A DNA stretch of 64,000 nt, from positions 11,230 to 75,229 of the forward strand of contig JAUIFJ010000022.1 in assembly GCA_030429345.1 (NCBI GenBank). Direction: 5' to 3'. The first letter of the stretch is position 1; each line of letters opens with the position of its first letter. The DNA comes from a bacterium. GTDB lineage: Bacteria; CAIWAD01. Below the pieces are notes generated by a model, which saw only the letters and a program-made list of their open reading frames with translations, did no database searches and had not been told where the DNA came from. This document shows, one piece after another, positions 43,231 through 52,343 of the stretch. A program made the position numbers and the translations under genes.

Positions 43231-45318
43231 CTACGGCCCCAGCATTTGTAGCAGGCGCTGGTAGCCCTGGCCGCGGTAGGTGGTTTGGCGGATTTCCGTA
43301 AGACGATCGCGGGCCGCCGTCGTGTCCCCGGCTTCCGCCTCGCGCAGGCCGAGGCTTGCCAGGGCCAGGCCCAGGTTCCAGCGGGCGTCCTGCAGGCCGG
43401 GGCGCAGGGCCAGGGCCTGGCGGAAGCGTGTCACGGCGGCCTCCTCCTGGCCGCTGCGCAGGTAGAGGCCGCCCAGGTTGTTCAGCGCCTTGGCCGAGGA
43501 GGGGTCGATCTCCAGTTCGCCGATGTAGTGCGCCATGGCCTCCTGCAGCCGGCCCGCCTGCTGGGCCAGGATGCCCAGGTTCAGCCGCACCTCGCGCAGT
43601 TCCGGTTCCAGCCGAATGGCCGCCAGCAGGCTGGACTCGGCCTTTTCCGCTTCCTCCAGCCTCAGCCAGGCATTGCCTTCCATGAAGGCCTGGCGGGCGA
43701 ATTCGTGATTCATCCGCTCTTCGCTGCGCGCGATGGTGTAGGGATTGGCTTCCATCAGGACCAGGGCCATCGCCAAAGCCGCCAGGCGACGGGGGTGCCT
43801 GTGGATCGGCCGGCTGAGCCAGTGGAAGAGCGCCGCGGCAAGTCCAGGCAGGGCCAGCAATGGCGCTGGAGTGCCGAGCAGGCCTGCGGCGATCAGCAGC
43901 CAGCCTCCGCCGTGCAGGATCGCCTCCGGAACCCAGCCACGCTGGTCCTTCTTCAGCAGGCGCAGCCCGAGCAGCGGCAGCACCAGCAGCAGGGGCTGCC
44001 CGAAAAGCAGGGTGGCAAGGGCCAGCGACAACGCGTAGACCGCCGTGAGACGCCCCGGGCGTTGCAGCTCATCCCCGGCAGCAGCGAGCCAGCAGGCGGC
44101 GGGCAGCAGCAGGAAGGGCACGAAGATCATGCGGAAGCGCGTGTTGACGAAGAAGGCCACCAGCAGCAGGGCCTGCAGCAGCAGGACCCAGAGAATCCAG
44201 CGCCGTGATGCATCACGGCGGGGATAGCCCTCGATCAATGCGCCCAGCCCCAGGAAGAGCAGCAGCGGCCAGCCCAGGGCGAAGGCCAGGCCCAGGCCCG
44301 GACTGCCGCGCACCGTGGCCGGAATGGCCGTGTTGTTGTTCAGGGGCTGGCTCTCGAAGAGCAGGAAGGCCTTGCGCAGCCAGAGCGCCGCGGCGGTCAG
44401 CGGTTCCGTCGTGATCCACTCCAGGGCGCGCTGCGTATACCAGCGGCTTTCCGCGCCGGCGCCCTCGACGCCGGCCTCGTAGGCCTCGCGGGCCGTGTCC
44501 TCCCGTTCCCAGGCCGCGCCGGCGCCGGGCAGGCTGGCGCTGATGCCGTCGGCCAGGGGATTGTTGCCGATCCAGAAATTGACGCCCCCCTGGCTGGCGA
44601 TCAGCACCCCGCTGGCCGGCCAGCCATTCCGCAGCACCACCGGGGCCAGCGGCAGCAGGAAACAAAGCAGGAACAGCACCCCCCGTTTCCAGGAGAATCC
44701 CCCTCCCGCGGCAGATCGCCCCACCAGCCACAAAGCCGGCAGGACCAGGGGCAGCACCGTTGGCCGCGCAATCCCCGCCATCCCCAATGCAATCCCGCCG
44801 ATCCAAATCCCGTAGGGGCGGCCCGCGGCCGCCCTCCCCGCGGCCGCCCCCCCATCCATCTTCGCCATCGCCCCGCAAAGCATCCACGAGGCCAACCCCA
44901 CCAGCGTCAGCAACAGTGTCGGAATCAGTAGCAGCGGCGCGAAATACACCAGCCCCGCCTCGACCGCCCCCAGCAGCCAGAGCCAGAGCCGCGCCCCCCT
45001 GCCGCCTTCTTCCCTGGCCCATTGCCCCAGCACGAAGAGCGTCAGCAGGCTCAGGGCCAGGCCCGCCAGCCTCACTCCGCTCAGGCCGAGGTCAGCCAGC
45101 AGGCCGAGCATCCAGGGGTAGAGGGGTGCGCGGAAATAGGGCCGGGCCATGTCTTCGCCGGCGGCCAACTGCTGCGCCCAGGCCCAGTGCTGTCCCTCGT
45201 CGATGGCCGGACTGTGGAAAAGAGGGCTGGCCGAGTGGACCAGGTACCAGTCCAGCCTGAAGGCCAGGGCGAGCAGTACAAGGGCCAGCAGGGGCAGATG
45301 TCGGTGTATGGATTTCAA
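43231..45318 (-). CDS. GT39-type membrane glycosyltransferase with TPR tail
   Basis: 695-aa GT-C enzyme with about 12 membrane helices. The first loop carries the catalytic-type acid pair in FHSPAIDEGQHWAWAQQL, followed by the hallmark YFRAPLYPWMLGLL, both typical of PMT_2/ArnT-like polyprenyl-phosphate-sugar transferases. NGVNFWIGNNP-like and TRFRMIFVPFLLLPAA blocks follow. Residues about 545-690 are TPR repeats (EAEKAESSLLAAIRLEPELREVRLNLGIL; ALNNLGGLYLRSGQEEAAVTRF). A GTAGGGG palindrome is embedded in frame, giving GGAAAGRAAAGRPYG in the loop near residues 156-170. It is probably a third O-glycosylation enzyme. Confidence 0.82.
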   Translation of the reverse strand: MKSIHRHLPLLALVLLALAFRLDWYLVHSASPLFHSPAIDEGQHWAWAQQLAAGEDMARPYFRAPLYPWMLGLLADLGLSGVRLAGLALSLLTLFVLGQWAREEGGRGARLWLWLLGAVEAGLVYFAPLLLIPTLLLTLVGLASWMLCGAMAKMDGGAAAGRAAAGRPYGIWIGGIALGMAGIARPTVLPLVLPALWLVGRSAAGGGFSWKRGVLFLLCFLLPLAPVVLRNGWPASGVLIASQGGVNFWIGNNPLADGISASLPGAGAAWEREDTAREAYEAGVEGAGAESRWYTQRALEWITTEPLTAAALWLRKAFLLFESQPLNNNTAIPATVRGSPGLGLAFALGWPLLLFLGLGALIEGYPRRDASRRWILWVLLLQALLLVAFFVNTRFRMIFVPFLLLPAACWLAAAGDELQRPGRLTAVYALSLALATLLFGQPLLLVLPLLGLRLLKKDQRGWVPEAILHGGGWLLIAAGLLGTPAPLLALPGLAAALFHWLSRPIHRHPRRLAALAMALVLMEANPYTIARSEERMNHEFARQAFMEGNAWLRLEEAEKAESSLLAAIRLEPELREVRLNLGILAQQAGRLQEAMAHYIGELEIDPSSAKALNNLGGLYLRSGQEEAAVTRFRQALALRPGLQDARWNLGLALASLGLREAEAGDTTAARDRLTEIRQTTYRGQGYQRLLQMLGP
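44811..44850. repeat. GTAGGGG palindromic element, copy 3, inside a coding sequence
   Basis: CGTAGGGGCGG at 44811 begins a hairpin with arms GGGCGGCC (44816-44823) and GGCCGCCC (44827-44834) and loop CGC, followed by a second CGCGGCCGCCC block. It is read in frame within the minus-strand glycosyltransferase as an Ala/Gly/Arg-rich insert. Confidence 0.75.
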
Positions 45319-45635
45319 GATGGGGAGCCCCTGCGCTTGTCATTCGTGTGAAGGCCTTCACCGGCAAAGGCTGCACTCCTGCACCCTTCGTGCCGATGGA
45401 TGAAGAAGTCGAAACCTGGAAAGGCCGAAAACTGCGTCGAAAGCTACCATTTCCAGGGTCCTGGCGTCGAATGCTGTCAAGCGGCTGCTTCTGGTTTGAT
45501 TCTTGCAGTGTTCGGGTAAGGCATCAACCAATACCCTACATTCAGGGCTTGCCGGACGGAGCCCCGCAGACGCTTCGCACGCAATCCTGCCGAGCAGAGC
45601 AAAAGACACGTAGAATAAAGCTAGACGAGGAACTC
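45319..45635. other. Divergent intergenic region, no feature recognised
   Basis: 317 bases between the minus-strand GT-C gene and the plus-strand subtilase. The subtilase frame is open back to 45348 without plausible protein sequence. A GAGG site at 45627-45630 supports the ATG at 45636. I found no convincing promoter pair, hairpin or repeat. Confidence 0.4.
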
Positions 45636-48353
45636 ATGCGAACCCTCTCCTTCGCCTCTCTTGCCGCCTGTGCGCTCATGGGAGGCCTGCTGGCGCAGCC
45701 GGCGCATGCCGTATTCGGCGACGACTACATTCCCGGCCGGCTGTCCGTCCGCTTCCACGACCACCCGGAGATCCTGCGCACGGGGCAGGAAGTCCTGTTG
45801 GGCTGGAAGGACCTGGACGAGATCAACGCCAGCGTGGCCGGTCTCGAGTCGATCCGCCACACCAGCCTCAATCCCTATCGCGGCGGCCTGCCGGACATCA
45901 GCCTGAACTACCTGCTGGAATTCGACGACAGCGTCGACATGGAGAAGATGGCCCAGCTCTACGAGGCCAGCGGCCTGGTGGAATATGCCGAACCGGATTA
46001 CCTGCGCCCGCTCTACCGCATGCCCGACGATCCCCTGATCGACAACCAGTGGTACCTCAATCCCCTGGATGCCGAGGAAGCCTGGGACGAGCTGCCGGCT
46101 ACTCCCGACAACCCGGACATGATCGTTGCCATCATCGATTCGGGCGTGGACTGGAATCACCCCGACCTGATCGACATTCTGTGGCACAACCCGGACGAGG
46201 ACCTGGACGGCGACCAGGTGGTGCCCGGGGGCAGCACGCCCGGCGAGGCCGCCGAACGCAACAGCATCGACGACGGCAGCAACGGCTATGTGGATGACTT
46301 CTACGGCTGGGACTGGGTCGTCACCAGCGGCTGCGCCGGCGGCGAGGACTGCTCGACGCCCGACAACGATCCCATGGATTTCAACGGCCACGGCACCCAC
46401 TGTTCGGGCATTGCCGTCGGCGACACGGACAACGGCACGGGCACGGCTTCCGTGGTCTGGAACGGCCGGCTGATGTCCCTGCGCGCCGGCTACCAGGCCA
46501 GCGACGGCAATGGCTATGTAATCCAGAGCGCCGCGGCCAACGCGGTGCAGTACGCCATCGACAACGGGGCCAAGATCATCAGCATGAGCTTCGGCGGCAG
46601 CAACACGGTCCGTACCTATGCCACCCTGGCCTACAACAGCGGCCTGCTCTGCTTCCACGCGGCCGGAAACGACAACGTGGACAATGATGACGGCCTGGAC
46701 CGCGCCTCGGGCATGATTTCCGTGGCCGCCACCAACAGCGGCGACTGCAAGGCCGACTTCAGCAACTACGGGGACTGGGTCGACATCAGCGCCCCCGGCA
46801 CGGCAATCTTCGCGCCGATCTTCAACAACAACTACACCAACCTGCAGGGCACTTCCATGGCCTGCCCGCTGGCCGCCAGCGTCGCCGCCCTGATCTGGAA
46901 CCACAATCCGGACTACAGCAACCTGGACGTGCGCGCCCAGCTGCTGGCCACCTGCGACGACATCTACCACCTGAACTGCAACCAGGAATTCGCCGAGGAC
47001 CGAGAGCTGGGCGCCGGTCGCGTCAACGCCCGCAAGGCGATCCTCAACATTCGCGAGACCACCATCGAGATCGCCGAGGCCCAGGTCACGGACGACAGCG
47101 GCGATGGCCGCTTCATGCCCGGCGAGGGTCTCGCCATCGGGCTCGAAGTCTGCAACACGGGCCCCAACCCGACCGAGACCGTCGAGATCAGCGTCGCCAC
47201 CACCGATCCCGACGTCAGCTTCCCGGAAGGCGCCACCATGCAGATGAGCGCCATTCCCGACGCCTTCTGCCTGGACACCTTCGGCGACGCCCTGCCGGTG
47301 ATGATCGCCGGCGGCAGCGCGGCCCGCTTCATTCCCTTCGAGGTCACGGTGGCGACGGACAACGCCCCGGAACCGGCCGTCTACGAATTCGAGATCATGG
47401 TCGGCGAGAGCGACCTGCTGCTCTACGACGACGGCGCCGCCGACAACCCGATCTACAACGCGTACTACAACGCCTTCAAGGACATGGGGCGCGTCTTCGA
47501 CTGGTACAGCACCGACGAGGGCGGCTTCCCGCAGTTCCCCGGCCGAGACCTGAACCTCTCCGACTATGCCCTGGTGGTCTACGCCTCGGGCTTGAACGAG
47601 AGCACCCTGGACGAGACCGAGCAGGGCCTCTTCAGCAGCTATGAAGGAACGGGCGACCTGATCTTCAGCAGCCAGAACGCGGACCAGGATATTGGCGGCA
47701 CGGCCTTCTTCAGCGATGTCCTGCGCGCCACCACCGGCGACGGCACCACACCCGTGCGCGGCGCCAAGGGCGTCGAGGGCGACGAAATGGCCGGCGGCCT
47801 GACCATGATCCTGACCGGAGCCAACGGCGCCAACAACCAGGGCGTTCCGGTGACGGAAGTCAACGCCACGGACACGCCCGGCACCGAGGCCTGTTTCACC
47901 GACTACAATCTGCAGTTCAACACCGGCGTGCGTCACAGCGACGGCGGGCATCACATGGTCTACTGCAATTTCGCCCTGGAAGCGGCCCACGGCACGGCGG
48001 CCACCGCCGGCCTGACGGAAGCCCTCGGCGCGATCATGGGCTGGATGGGACAGGTGGACGTTGCGCCGCGTCCGCTGGCGCTGCCCAGCGAGCTCAGCCT
48101 GAGCCCGGCCTGGCCCAATCCCTTCAACCCGACGACGAACCTGGCCTTCACCCTGCCCCGCGCGGCGGATGTGCGCCTGGCCGTATACGACCTGACGGGC
48201 GCCCGCGTCAGCGTGCTCGCCGAGGGCCCGCTGCCGGCCGGCGAACACCGCGTCGTCTTCGAGGCCTCGCGCCTGGCCAGCGGCCTCTACTTCGCCCGCC
48301 TGACGGCGGACGGCGTTCCCGCGCAGCCGGTGAAGATGATCCTCGCCCGCTAG
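45636..48353 (+). CDS. Secreted subtilase (S8) with C-terminal sorting domain
   Basis: 905-aa exported serine protease. The signal peptide ends at AHA (residues 1-25), and an N-terminal propeptide-like region precedes the catalytic domain. The triad is visible: D168 in AIIDSGVDWNHPDL, H252 in NGHGTHCSGIA and S407 in LQGTSMACPLAAS. Beyond residue 470 come beta-sandwich regions. The last 85 residues, starting LSPAWPNPFNPTTNLAF and ending LASGLYFARL...KMILAR, form a FlgD-Ig/type-A sorting domain as used for secretion in FCB bacteria. A strong terminator follows. It is probably an extracellular or cell-surface protease. Confidence 0.92.
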   Translation: MRTLSFASLAACALMGGLLAQPAHAVFGDDYIPGRLSVRFHDHPEILRTGQEVLLGWKDLDEINASVAGLESIRHTSLNPYRGGLPDISLNYLLEFDDSVDMEKMAQLYEASGLVEYAEPDYLRPLYRMPDDPLIDNQWYLNPLDAEEAWDELPATPDNPDMIVAIIDSGVDWNHPDLIDILWHNPDEDLDGDQVVPGGSTPGEAAERNSIDDGSNGYVDDFYGWDWVVTSGCAGGEDCSTPDNDPMDFNGHGTHCSGIAVGDTDNGTGTASVVWNGRLMSLRAGYQASDGNGYVIQSAAANAVQYAIDNGAKIISMSFGGSNTVRTYATLAYNSGLLCFHAAGNDNVDNDDGLDRASGMISVAATNSGDCKADFSNYGDWVDISAPGTAIFAPIFNNNYTNLQGTSMACPLAASVAALIWNHNPDYSNLDVRAQLLATCDDIYHLNCNQEFAEDRELGAGRVNARKAILNIRETTIEIAEAQVTDDSGDGRFMPGEGLAIGLEVCNTGPNPTETVEISVATTDPDVSFPEGATMQMSAIPDAFCLDTFGDALPVMIAGGSAARFIPFEVTVATDNAPEPAVYEFEIMVGESDLLLYDDGAADNPIYNAYYNAFKDMGRVFDWYSTDEGGFPQFPGRDLNLSDYALVVYASGLNESTLDETEQGLFSSYEGTGDLIFSSQNADQDIGGTAFFSDVLRATTGDGTTPVRGAKGVEGDEMAGGLTMILTGANGANNQGVPVTEVNATDTPGTEACFTDYNLQFNTGVRHSDGGHHMVYCNFALEAAHGTAATAGLTEALGAIMGWMGQVDVAPRPLALPSELSLSPAWPNPFNPTTNLAFTLPRAADVRLAVYDLTGARVSVLAEGPLPAGEHRVVFEASRLASGLYFARLTADGVPAQPVKMILAR

Positions 48354-48376
48354 CCGCGAATTTTGCATCACACAAG

Positions 48377-48412
48377 AAGCCCGGCGTTCCTCGAGAGCGC
48401 CGGGCTTTTTTG
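48377..48412 (+). terminator. Rho-independent terminator after the subtilase gene
   Basis: Arms AAGCCCGGCG and CGCCGGGCT (48398-48406) with an 11-nt loop, followed by TTTTTG. A strong terminator. Confidence 0.9.
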
Positions 48413-48414
48413 TT

Positions 48415-48525
48415 CTCGCGCAGCGACGCAGAGACGCAAAGGAACAAGGACCACTTCAGCCGACCTTGTCTACAAGCGCATCCCTTCGAGAGACCCCCCT
48501 CCGCGCCTCCGCGTCTCTGCGTGAG
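48415..48525. repeat. Inverted-repeat element with CGCAGAGACGC ends
   Basis: The left arm 48415-48442 (CTCGCGCAGCGACGCAGAG...) and right arm 48498-48525 (...GCGTCTCTGCGTGAG) match in inverted orientation at 22 of 28 positions, with a 55-base centre. Its architecture resembles the 43065 element, but the sequence is different. Confidence 0.8.
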
Positions 48526-48678
48526 TCTCTTCTCCAGGGGCCGACCCCAACAAGCGGCAAGTTCTCTTGTCCGGGAAATGTCATTGACCCCGCCCGTGGC
48601 TTTTGCTTCCTTGCCGATCCCCCAACCGCAAACGCACAGAATCCATGGGAGTGAAGCTCCCCCCTACGCGAGGAATGC

Positions 48679-51600
48679 ATGTCTATTCGTGCCTGCGCCT
48701 GGATCACTCCGGCGCTTCTGGCCCTGACGGCCGTTGATTGTCACGCCCTGCTGGAACTGGAAACCCTGACCAGCTCGGTTTCCGGAGCCGTATTCGCCAC
48801 TTCGCCCCCCGGCGACACGGAGCGCTTCTTCGTCGTCGAGCAGGCGGGGCGGATCCGCATTGTCGACCTGGCGACGGGGCAGGTCAATGCCAGCGCTTTC
48901 CTGGATATCGACGCCCTGGTCGGCTCCGGCGGAGAGCGCGGCCTGCTGGGCCTGGCCTTCCACCCGGACTACGACAGCACGGGCTGGTTCTTCGTCAACT
49001 ACACCAACAACAGCGGCGACACGGTGGTCGCCCGCTACTCGGTCGGGCCGGATCCGGATCTCGCCGATGCCGGTTCGGCGCTGGTGCTGAAGACCTATGA
49101 CCAGCCCTATTCGAACCACAACGGCGGCTGGATCGGCTTCGGCCCCGACGGCATGCTCTATGTCTCGCTGGGCGACGGCGGCAGCGCCAACGACCCCGGC
49201 AACCGCGCGCTCAACCTGAACAACCCCATGGGCAAGATGATGCGCCTGGATGTGGACGGCGCCGCACCCTGGGTGCCGGCGGACAATCCCTTCATCGGCC
49301 AAAGCGTCTACGAGGAGATCTGGGCCTACGGCCTGCGCAATGCCTGGCGCTGCTCCTTCGACCGTCTCACGGGCGATCTCTGGATGGCCGACGTGGGACA
49401 GAACGCCTGGGAAGAGATCAGCTTCCAGCCCGCGGCCTCGGCCGGCGGCGAGAACTACGGCTGGGCCTGCCGCGAGGGCTTCGTCTGCACGGGCCTGCAC
49501 AGCTGCGGGAGCTGCAACGGTTTCCAGTCCGTCGATCCGGTGCATGTATACAACCACAGCGGCGGCCGCTGCTCGATCACCGGGGGCTATGTCTACCGCG
49601 GCTCGATCGGAGCGATCCAGGGCGAGTACTTTTTCGCCGACTACTGCAGCCATGATGTCTACAGCCTGAGCTGGGACGGCAACACGGCGACGGTCACCGA
49701 CCGCACCAGCGAGCTGGATCCCTTCTCGACCATTCTCTCCTTCGCCGAGGACGAGAACGGCGAGCTCTACATCCTCACCGGCGGCACCGTCTACCGCATC
49801 GTCAGCGACGAGTGCGGCAGCGGCGGCGACTGCAACGAGAACGGCACTCCGGACGATTGCGACATCCAGGAGGGCACCAGCGAGGACTGCAACGGCAACG
49901 GCATTCCCGACGAGTGCGACATCGCCGACGGCACCAGCCTGGACGCCAACCTGGACGGGATTCCCGACGAGTGCGTGGATGTCGGCGCGAACGACTGCGA
50001 GAACGCCCCCTGGATCCTCAGCGGGGACTGGACCTTCGACACCTCGACCGCGACCACCGACGGCGTGGCGCACGCCTCCTGCCAGTTCGACGGGCAGTGC
50101 TACAACGACATCTGGATGAAATGGCTCGCTCCCTGCACGGGCACCCTGGAGATCACGCTCTGCGGATCGGGCTACGACACGGACCTGGTGGTCTACGAGG
50201 GCGCCGACTGCCCTTTTGACGATGCGGACCTGGTCGGCTGCAACGATGACGGCTGCCCGGGCAGCGGCAGCCCCAGCTGGCGCTCGCAGTTGAGCGTGGC
50301 CGTCGAGCAGGGGACAACGTATACGATCCGCATCGGCGGCTGGGGCGAGTCATCGGCCGGCGAGGGCGTGCTCAGCCTTTCGTGTGACGGCGTCGTCGGC
50401 TGCGGCAACGGCATCGACTGCAACAGCAACGGCGAATGGGACGACTGCGACATCGAAGCGGGCACCAGCCAGGACTGCAACGAAAACGGTATTCCCGACG
50501 AGTGTGACATCGCCTCCGGCAGCAGCCTGGACACGGACCAGAACGGCGTGCCCGACGAATGCGAGGTGCCCGGCTTCTGGACCAGCGAGCACTTCGTCAG
50601 CGGGACGGCCTGCGCCCAGTGTCACAACCAGGGCGAGGGCATCTACGACGACGGCGGGGAAGACAGCTCCCCCTTCGAGAGCTGGCAGGCGACGATGATG
50701 GCCAACAGCGCACGGGACCCCTACTGGCGCGCCAAGGTCCAGGTGGAGATCGACCAGTTCGCCAGCGAAGCCCTGCGCGAGCAGCTGCAGCAAATCTGCC
50801 TGCAGTGCCACGCGCCGATGGGCGTGCTGGAAAGCCAGTTCGCGGGAGAGAGCGACTACCTGCTCAGCGACCTGGCCGGGGATCCCCCGGGCCTGGAAGG
50901 GGTCAGCTGCACCCTGTGTCACCAGCAGGAACCGATCGACCCGATGGACCCGCTGAACTGGAGCGGCCAGTTCACGGTCAACACGGAACAGCAGATCTAC
51001 GGTCCCTTCAATGATGTGACGACGCCCAACATGGAGGATGTCACCGGCTACGCCCCGGCCTACGGGGAACACCTGGGCGAGAGCTCGGCCTGCGTCAGCT
51101 GTCACACGCTGCTCACACCCTCGCTGGATGCCTCGGGCACCCAGGTGGGCGTCTTTCCGGAACAGGTGCCCTGGCTGGAGCAGTTGAACAGCGACTTCGC
51201 CGCCGAGACCTGCCAGTCCTGCCACATGGCCGAGCGCCCCGACGCAAGGCCGATCTCGACGATTCCCTCCGGCCTGACGCCTCGCGCGCCGCGCGCGGAT
51301 CACGCCGTCGTCGGCGGCAACACGGTGATGCTGCGGCTGATGGCGGCCAACACGGAAGCCCTCAACACCCTGGCCGATTCGGCCGACTTTGCCGCCATGG
51401 CGGAGAAGAGCGCCGCCTTCCTGCAGACCGCCGCCCAGCTCGAGGCCTGGCGCGAGGACAGCCTGCTGGCCGTCCAGGTGCGCAACCTCACCGGACACAA
51501 GCTGCCGACGGGCATTCCCGTAAGACGCCTCTGGCTGGAGGTGCAGGCCTTCGACGCCGCCGAGCAGACGGTCTTCCACAGCGGCGCCCCCCTGGCCGAC

Positions 51601-52248
51601 GGCACCATCGCCGGCCAGGACGGCAGCGTGGAACCGCATCACGCGTTGATCGTCGACGAGGCCGATGTCCAGGTCTGGGAAGGCCGCATGGAGGACGACA
51701 CGGGCACACCCACCTGGAGCCTGCTGCGCGCCAACGGCTGGGCCAAGGACAACCGCCTGCTCCCCGCCGGCTGGTCGGCCAGCGGTCCCTGGGTCAGCCT
51801 GACGGCCCCGGTGGGCGACTGCGTGACGGACAGCTCGTATCACGCCGCCGATTCGGGCGCCGACCGCACACGCTACCATCTGCCGGAAAGCGCCGTCCGC
51901 GCCGAAGTGCGCCTGCTGTTCCAGGGCGTGAATCCCCGAGTCGTACAGGCCATGGAGGGCAGCACTCACCCGGAAGTACTCGAGTTCCTCGCCATGTGGA
52001 ACGCCAACGACCCCGCGCCGGAGCTGGTGGCCAGTGCCACCGTCTACCTGGGTGAGATGCCCGAGCTGCTGATCGACCGCTCTGCCTCGAACATCCTGCT
52101 GAGCTGGGAGGGCGGGGAAGAGCTGGAAGTGCTGCGCCGCGTGGAAGGCGGAGCCTGGACCACTCTGGGCCTGCAAAGCAGCCCCTTCACGGACAGCGGA
52201 GCGGTGGGGCTGTATCACCTGGCGGAGTACCGGCTGCAGCGGCCCTAG
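48679..52248 (+). CDS. Fusion: PQQ-type sugar dehydrogenase, dockerin-like repeats, pentahaem cytochrome
   Basis: 1189-aa exported protein. The signal peptide ends near residue 23 (VDCHA). Residues about 25-375 form a glucose/sorbosone dehydrogenase beta-propeller (RGLLGLAFHPDY, GNRALNLNNPMGKMMRLDVDG, IWAYGLRNAWRCSFD). Two calcium-type segments with DCNENGTPDDCD and GNGIPDECD repeats (about 375-435 and 575-630) bracket a beta-sandwich. The C-terminal half contains five CxxCH haem sites, at C645, C707, C744, C805 and C845, embedded in c554-like sequence. Electrons from sugar oxidation could pass directly to the haems. I know of no standard family with this order. It lies alone downstream of an inverted-repeat element. 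Confidence 0.85.
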   Translation: MSIRACAWITPALLALTAVDCHALLELETLTSSVSGAVFATSPPGDTERFFVVEQAGRIRIVDLATGQVNASAFLDIDALVGSGGERGLLGLAFHPDYDSTGWFFVNYTNNSGDTVVARYSVGPDPDLADAGSALVLKTYDQPYSNHNGGWIGFGPDGMLYVSLGDGGSANDPGNRALNLNNPMGKMMRLDVDGAAPWVPADNPFIGQSVYEEIWAYGLRNAWRCSFDRLTGDLWMADVGQNAWEEISFQPAASAGGENYGWACREGFVCTGLHSCGSCNGFQSVDPVHVYNHSGGRCSITGGYVYRGSIGAIQGEYFFADYCSHDVYSLSWDGNTATVTDRTSELDPFSTILSFAEDENGELYILTGGTVYRIVSDECGSGGDCNENGTPDDCDIQEGTSEDCNGNGIPDECDIADGTSLDANLDGIPDECVDVGANDCENAPWILSGDWTFDTSTATTDGVAHASCQFDGQCYNDIWMKWLAPCTGTLEITLCGSGYDTDLVVYEGADCPFDDADLVGCNDDGCPGSGSPSWRSQLSVAVEQGTTYTIRIGGWGESSAGEGVLSLSCDGVVGCGNGIDCNSNGEWDDCDIEAGTSQDCNENGIPDECDIASGSSLDTDQNGVPDECEVPGFWTSEHFVSGTACAQCHNQGEGIYDDGGEDSSPFESWQATMMANSARDPYWRAKVQVEIDQFASEALREQLQQICLQCHAPMGVLESQFAGESDYLLSDLAGDPPGLEGVSCTLCHQQEPIDPMDPLNWSGQFTVNTEQQIYGPFNDVTTPNMEDVTGYAPAYGEHLGESSACVSCHTLLTPSLDASGTQVGVFPEQVPWLEQLNSDFAAETCQSCHMAERPDARPISTIPSGLTPRAPRADHAVVGGNTVMLRLMAANTEALNTLADSADFAAMAEKSAAFLQTAAQLEAWREDSLLAVQVRNLTGHKLPTGIPVRRLWLEVQAFDAAEQTVFHSGAPLADGTIAGQDGSVEPHHALIVDEADVQVWEGRMEDDTGTPTWSLLRANGWAKDNRLLPAGWSASGPWVSLTAPVGDCVTDSSYHAADSGADRTRYHLPESAVRAEVRLLFQGVNPRVVQAMEGSTHPEVLEFLAMWNANDPAPELVASATVYLGEMPELLIDRSASNILLSWEGGEELEVLRRVEGGAWTTLGLQSSPFTDSGAVGLYHLAEYRLQRP

Positions 52249-52343
52249 GCTCGTTGGACCACAACTGGCCCTTGATTCGCCAATGCAAGTGAACAATCTT
52301 TCGTGCCGGATCGAGCAGGCATTTGCTTCAACCCGGTACTGCA

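Larger units (their letters stand above)
48354..48678. other. Intergenic: terminator, inverted-repeat element and leader
   Basis: It contains the subtilase terminator (48377-48412), an inverted-repeat element (48415-48525) and 150 bases of leader for the dehydrogenase-cytochrome gene with a GAGGA ribosome-binding site at 48670-48674. No further gene is seen. Confidence 0.6.
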
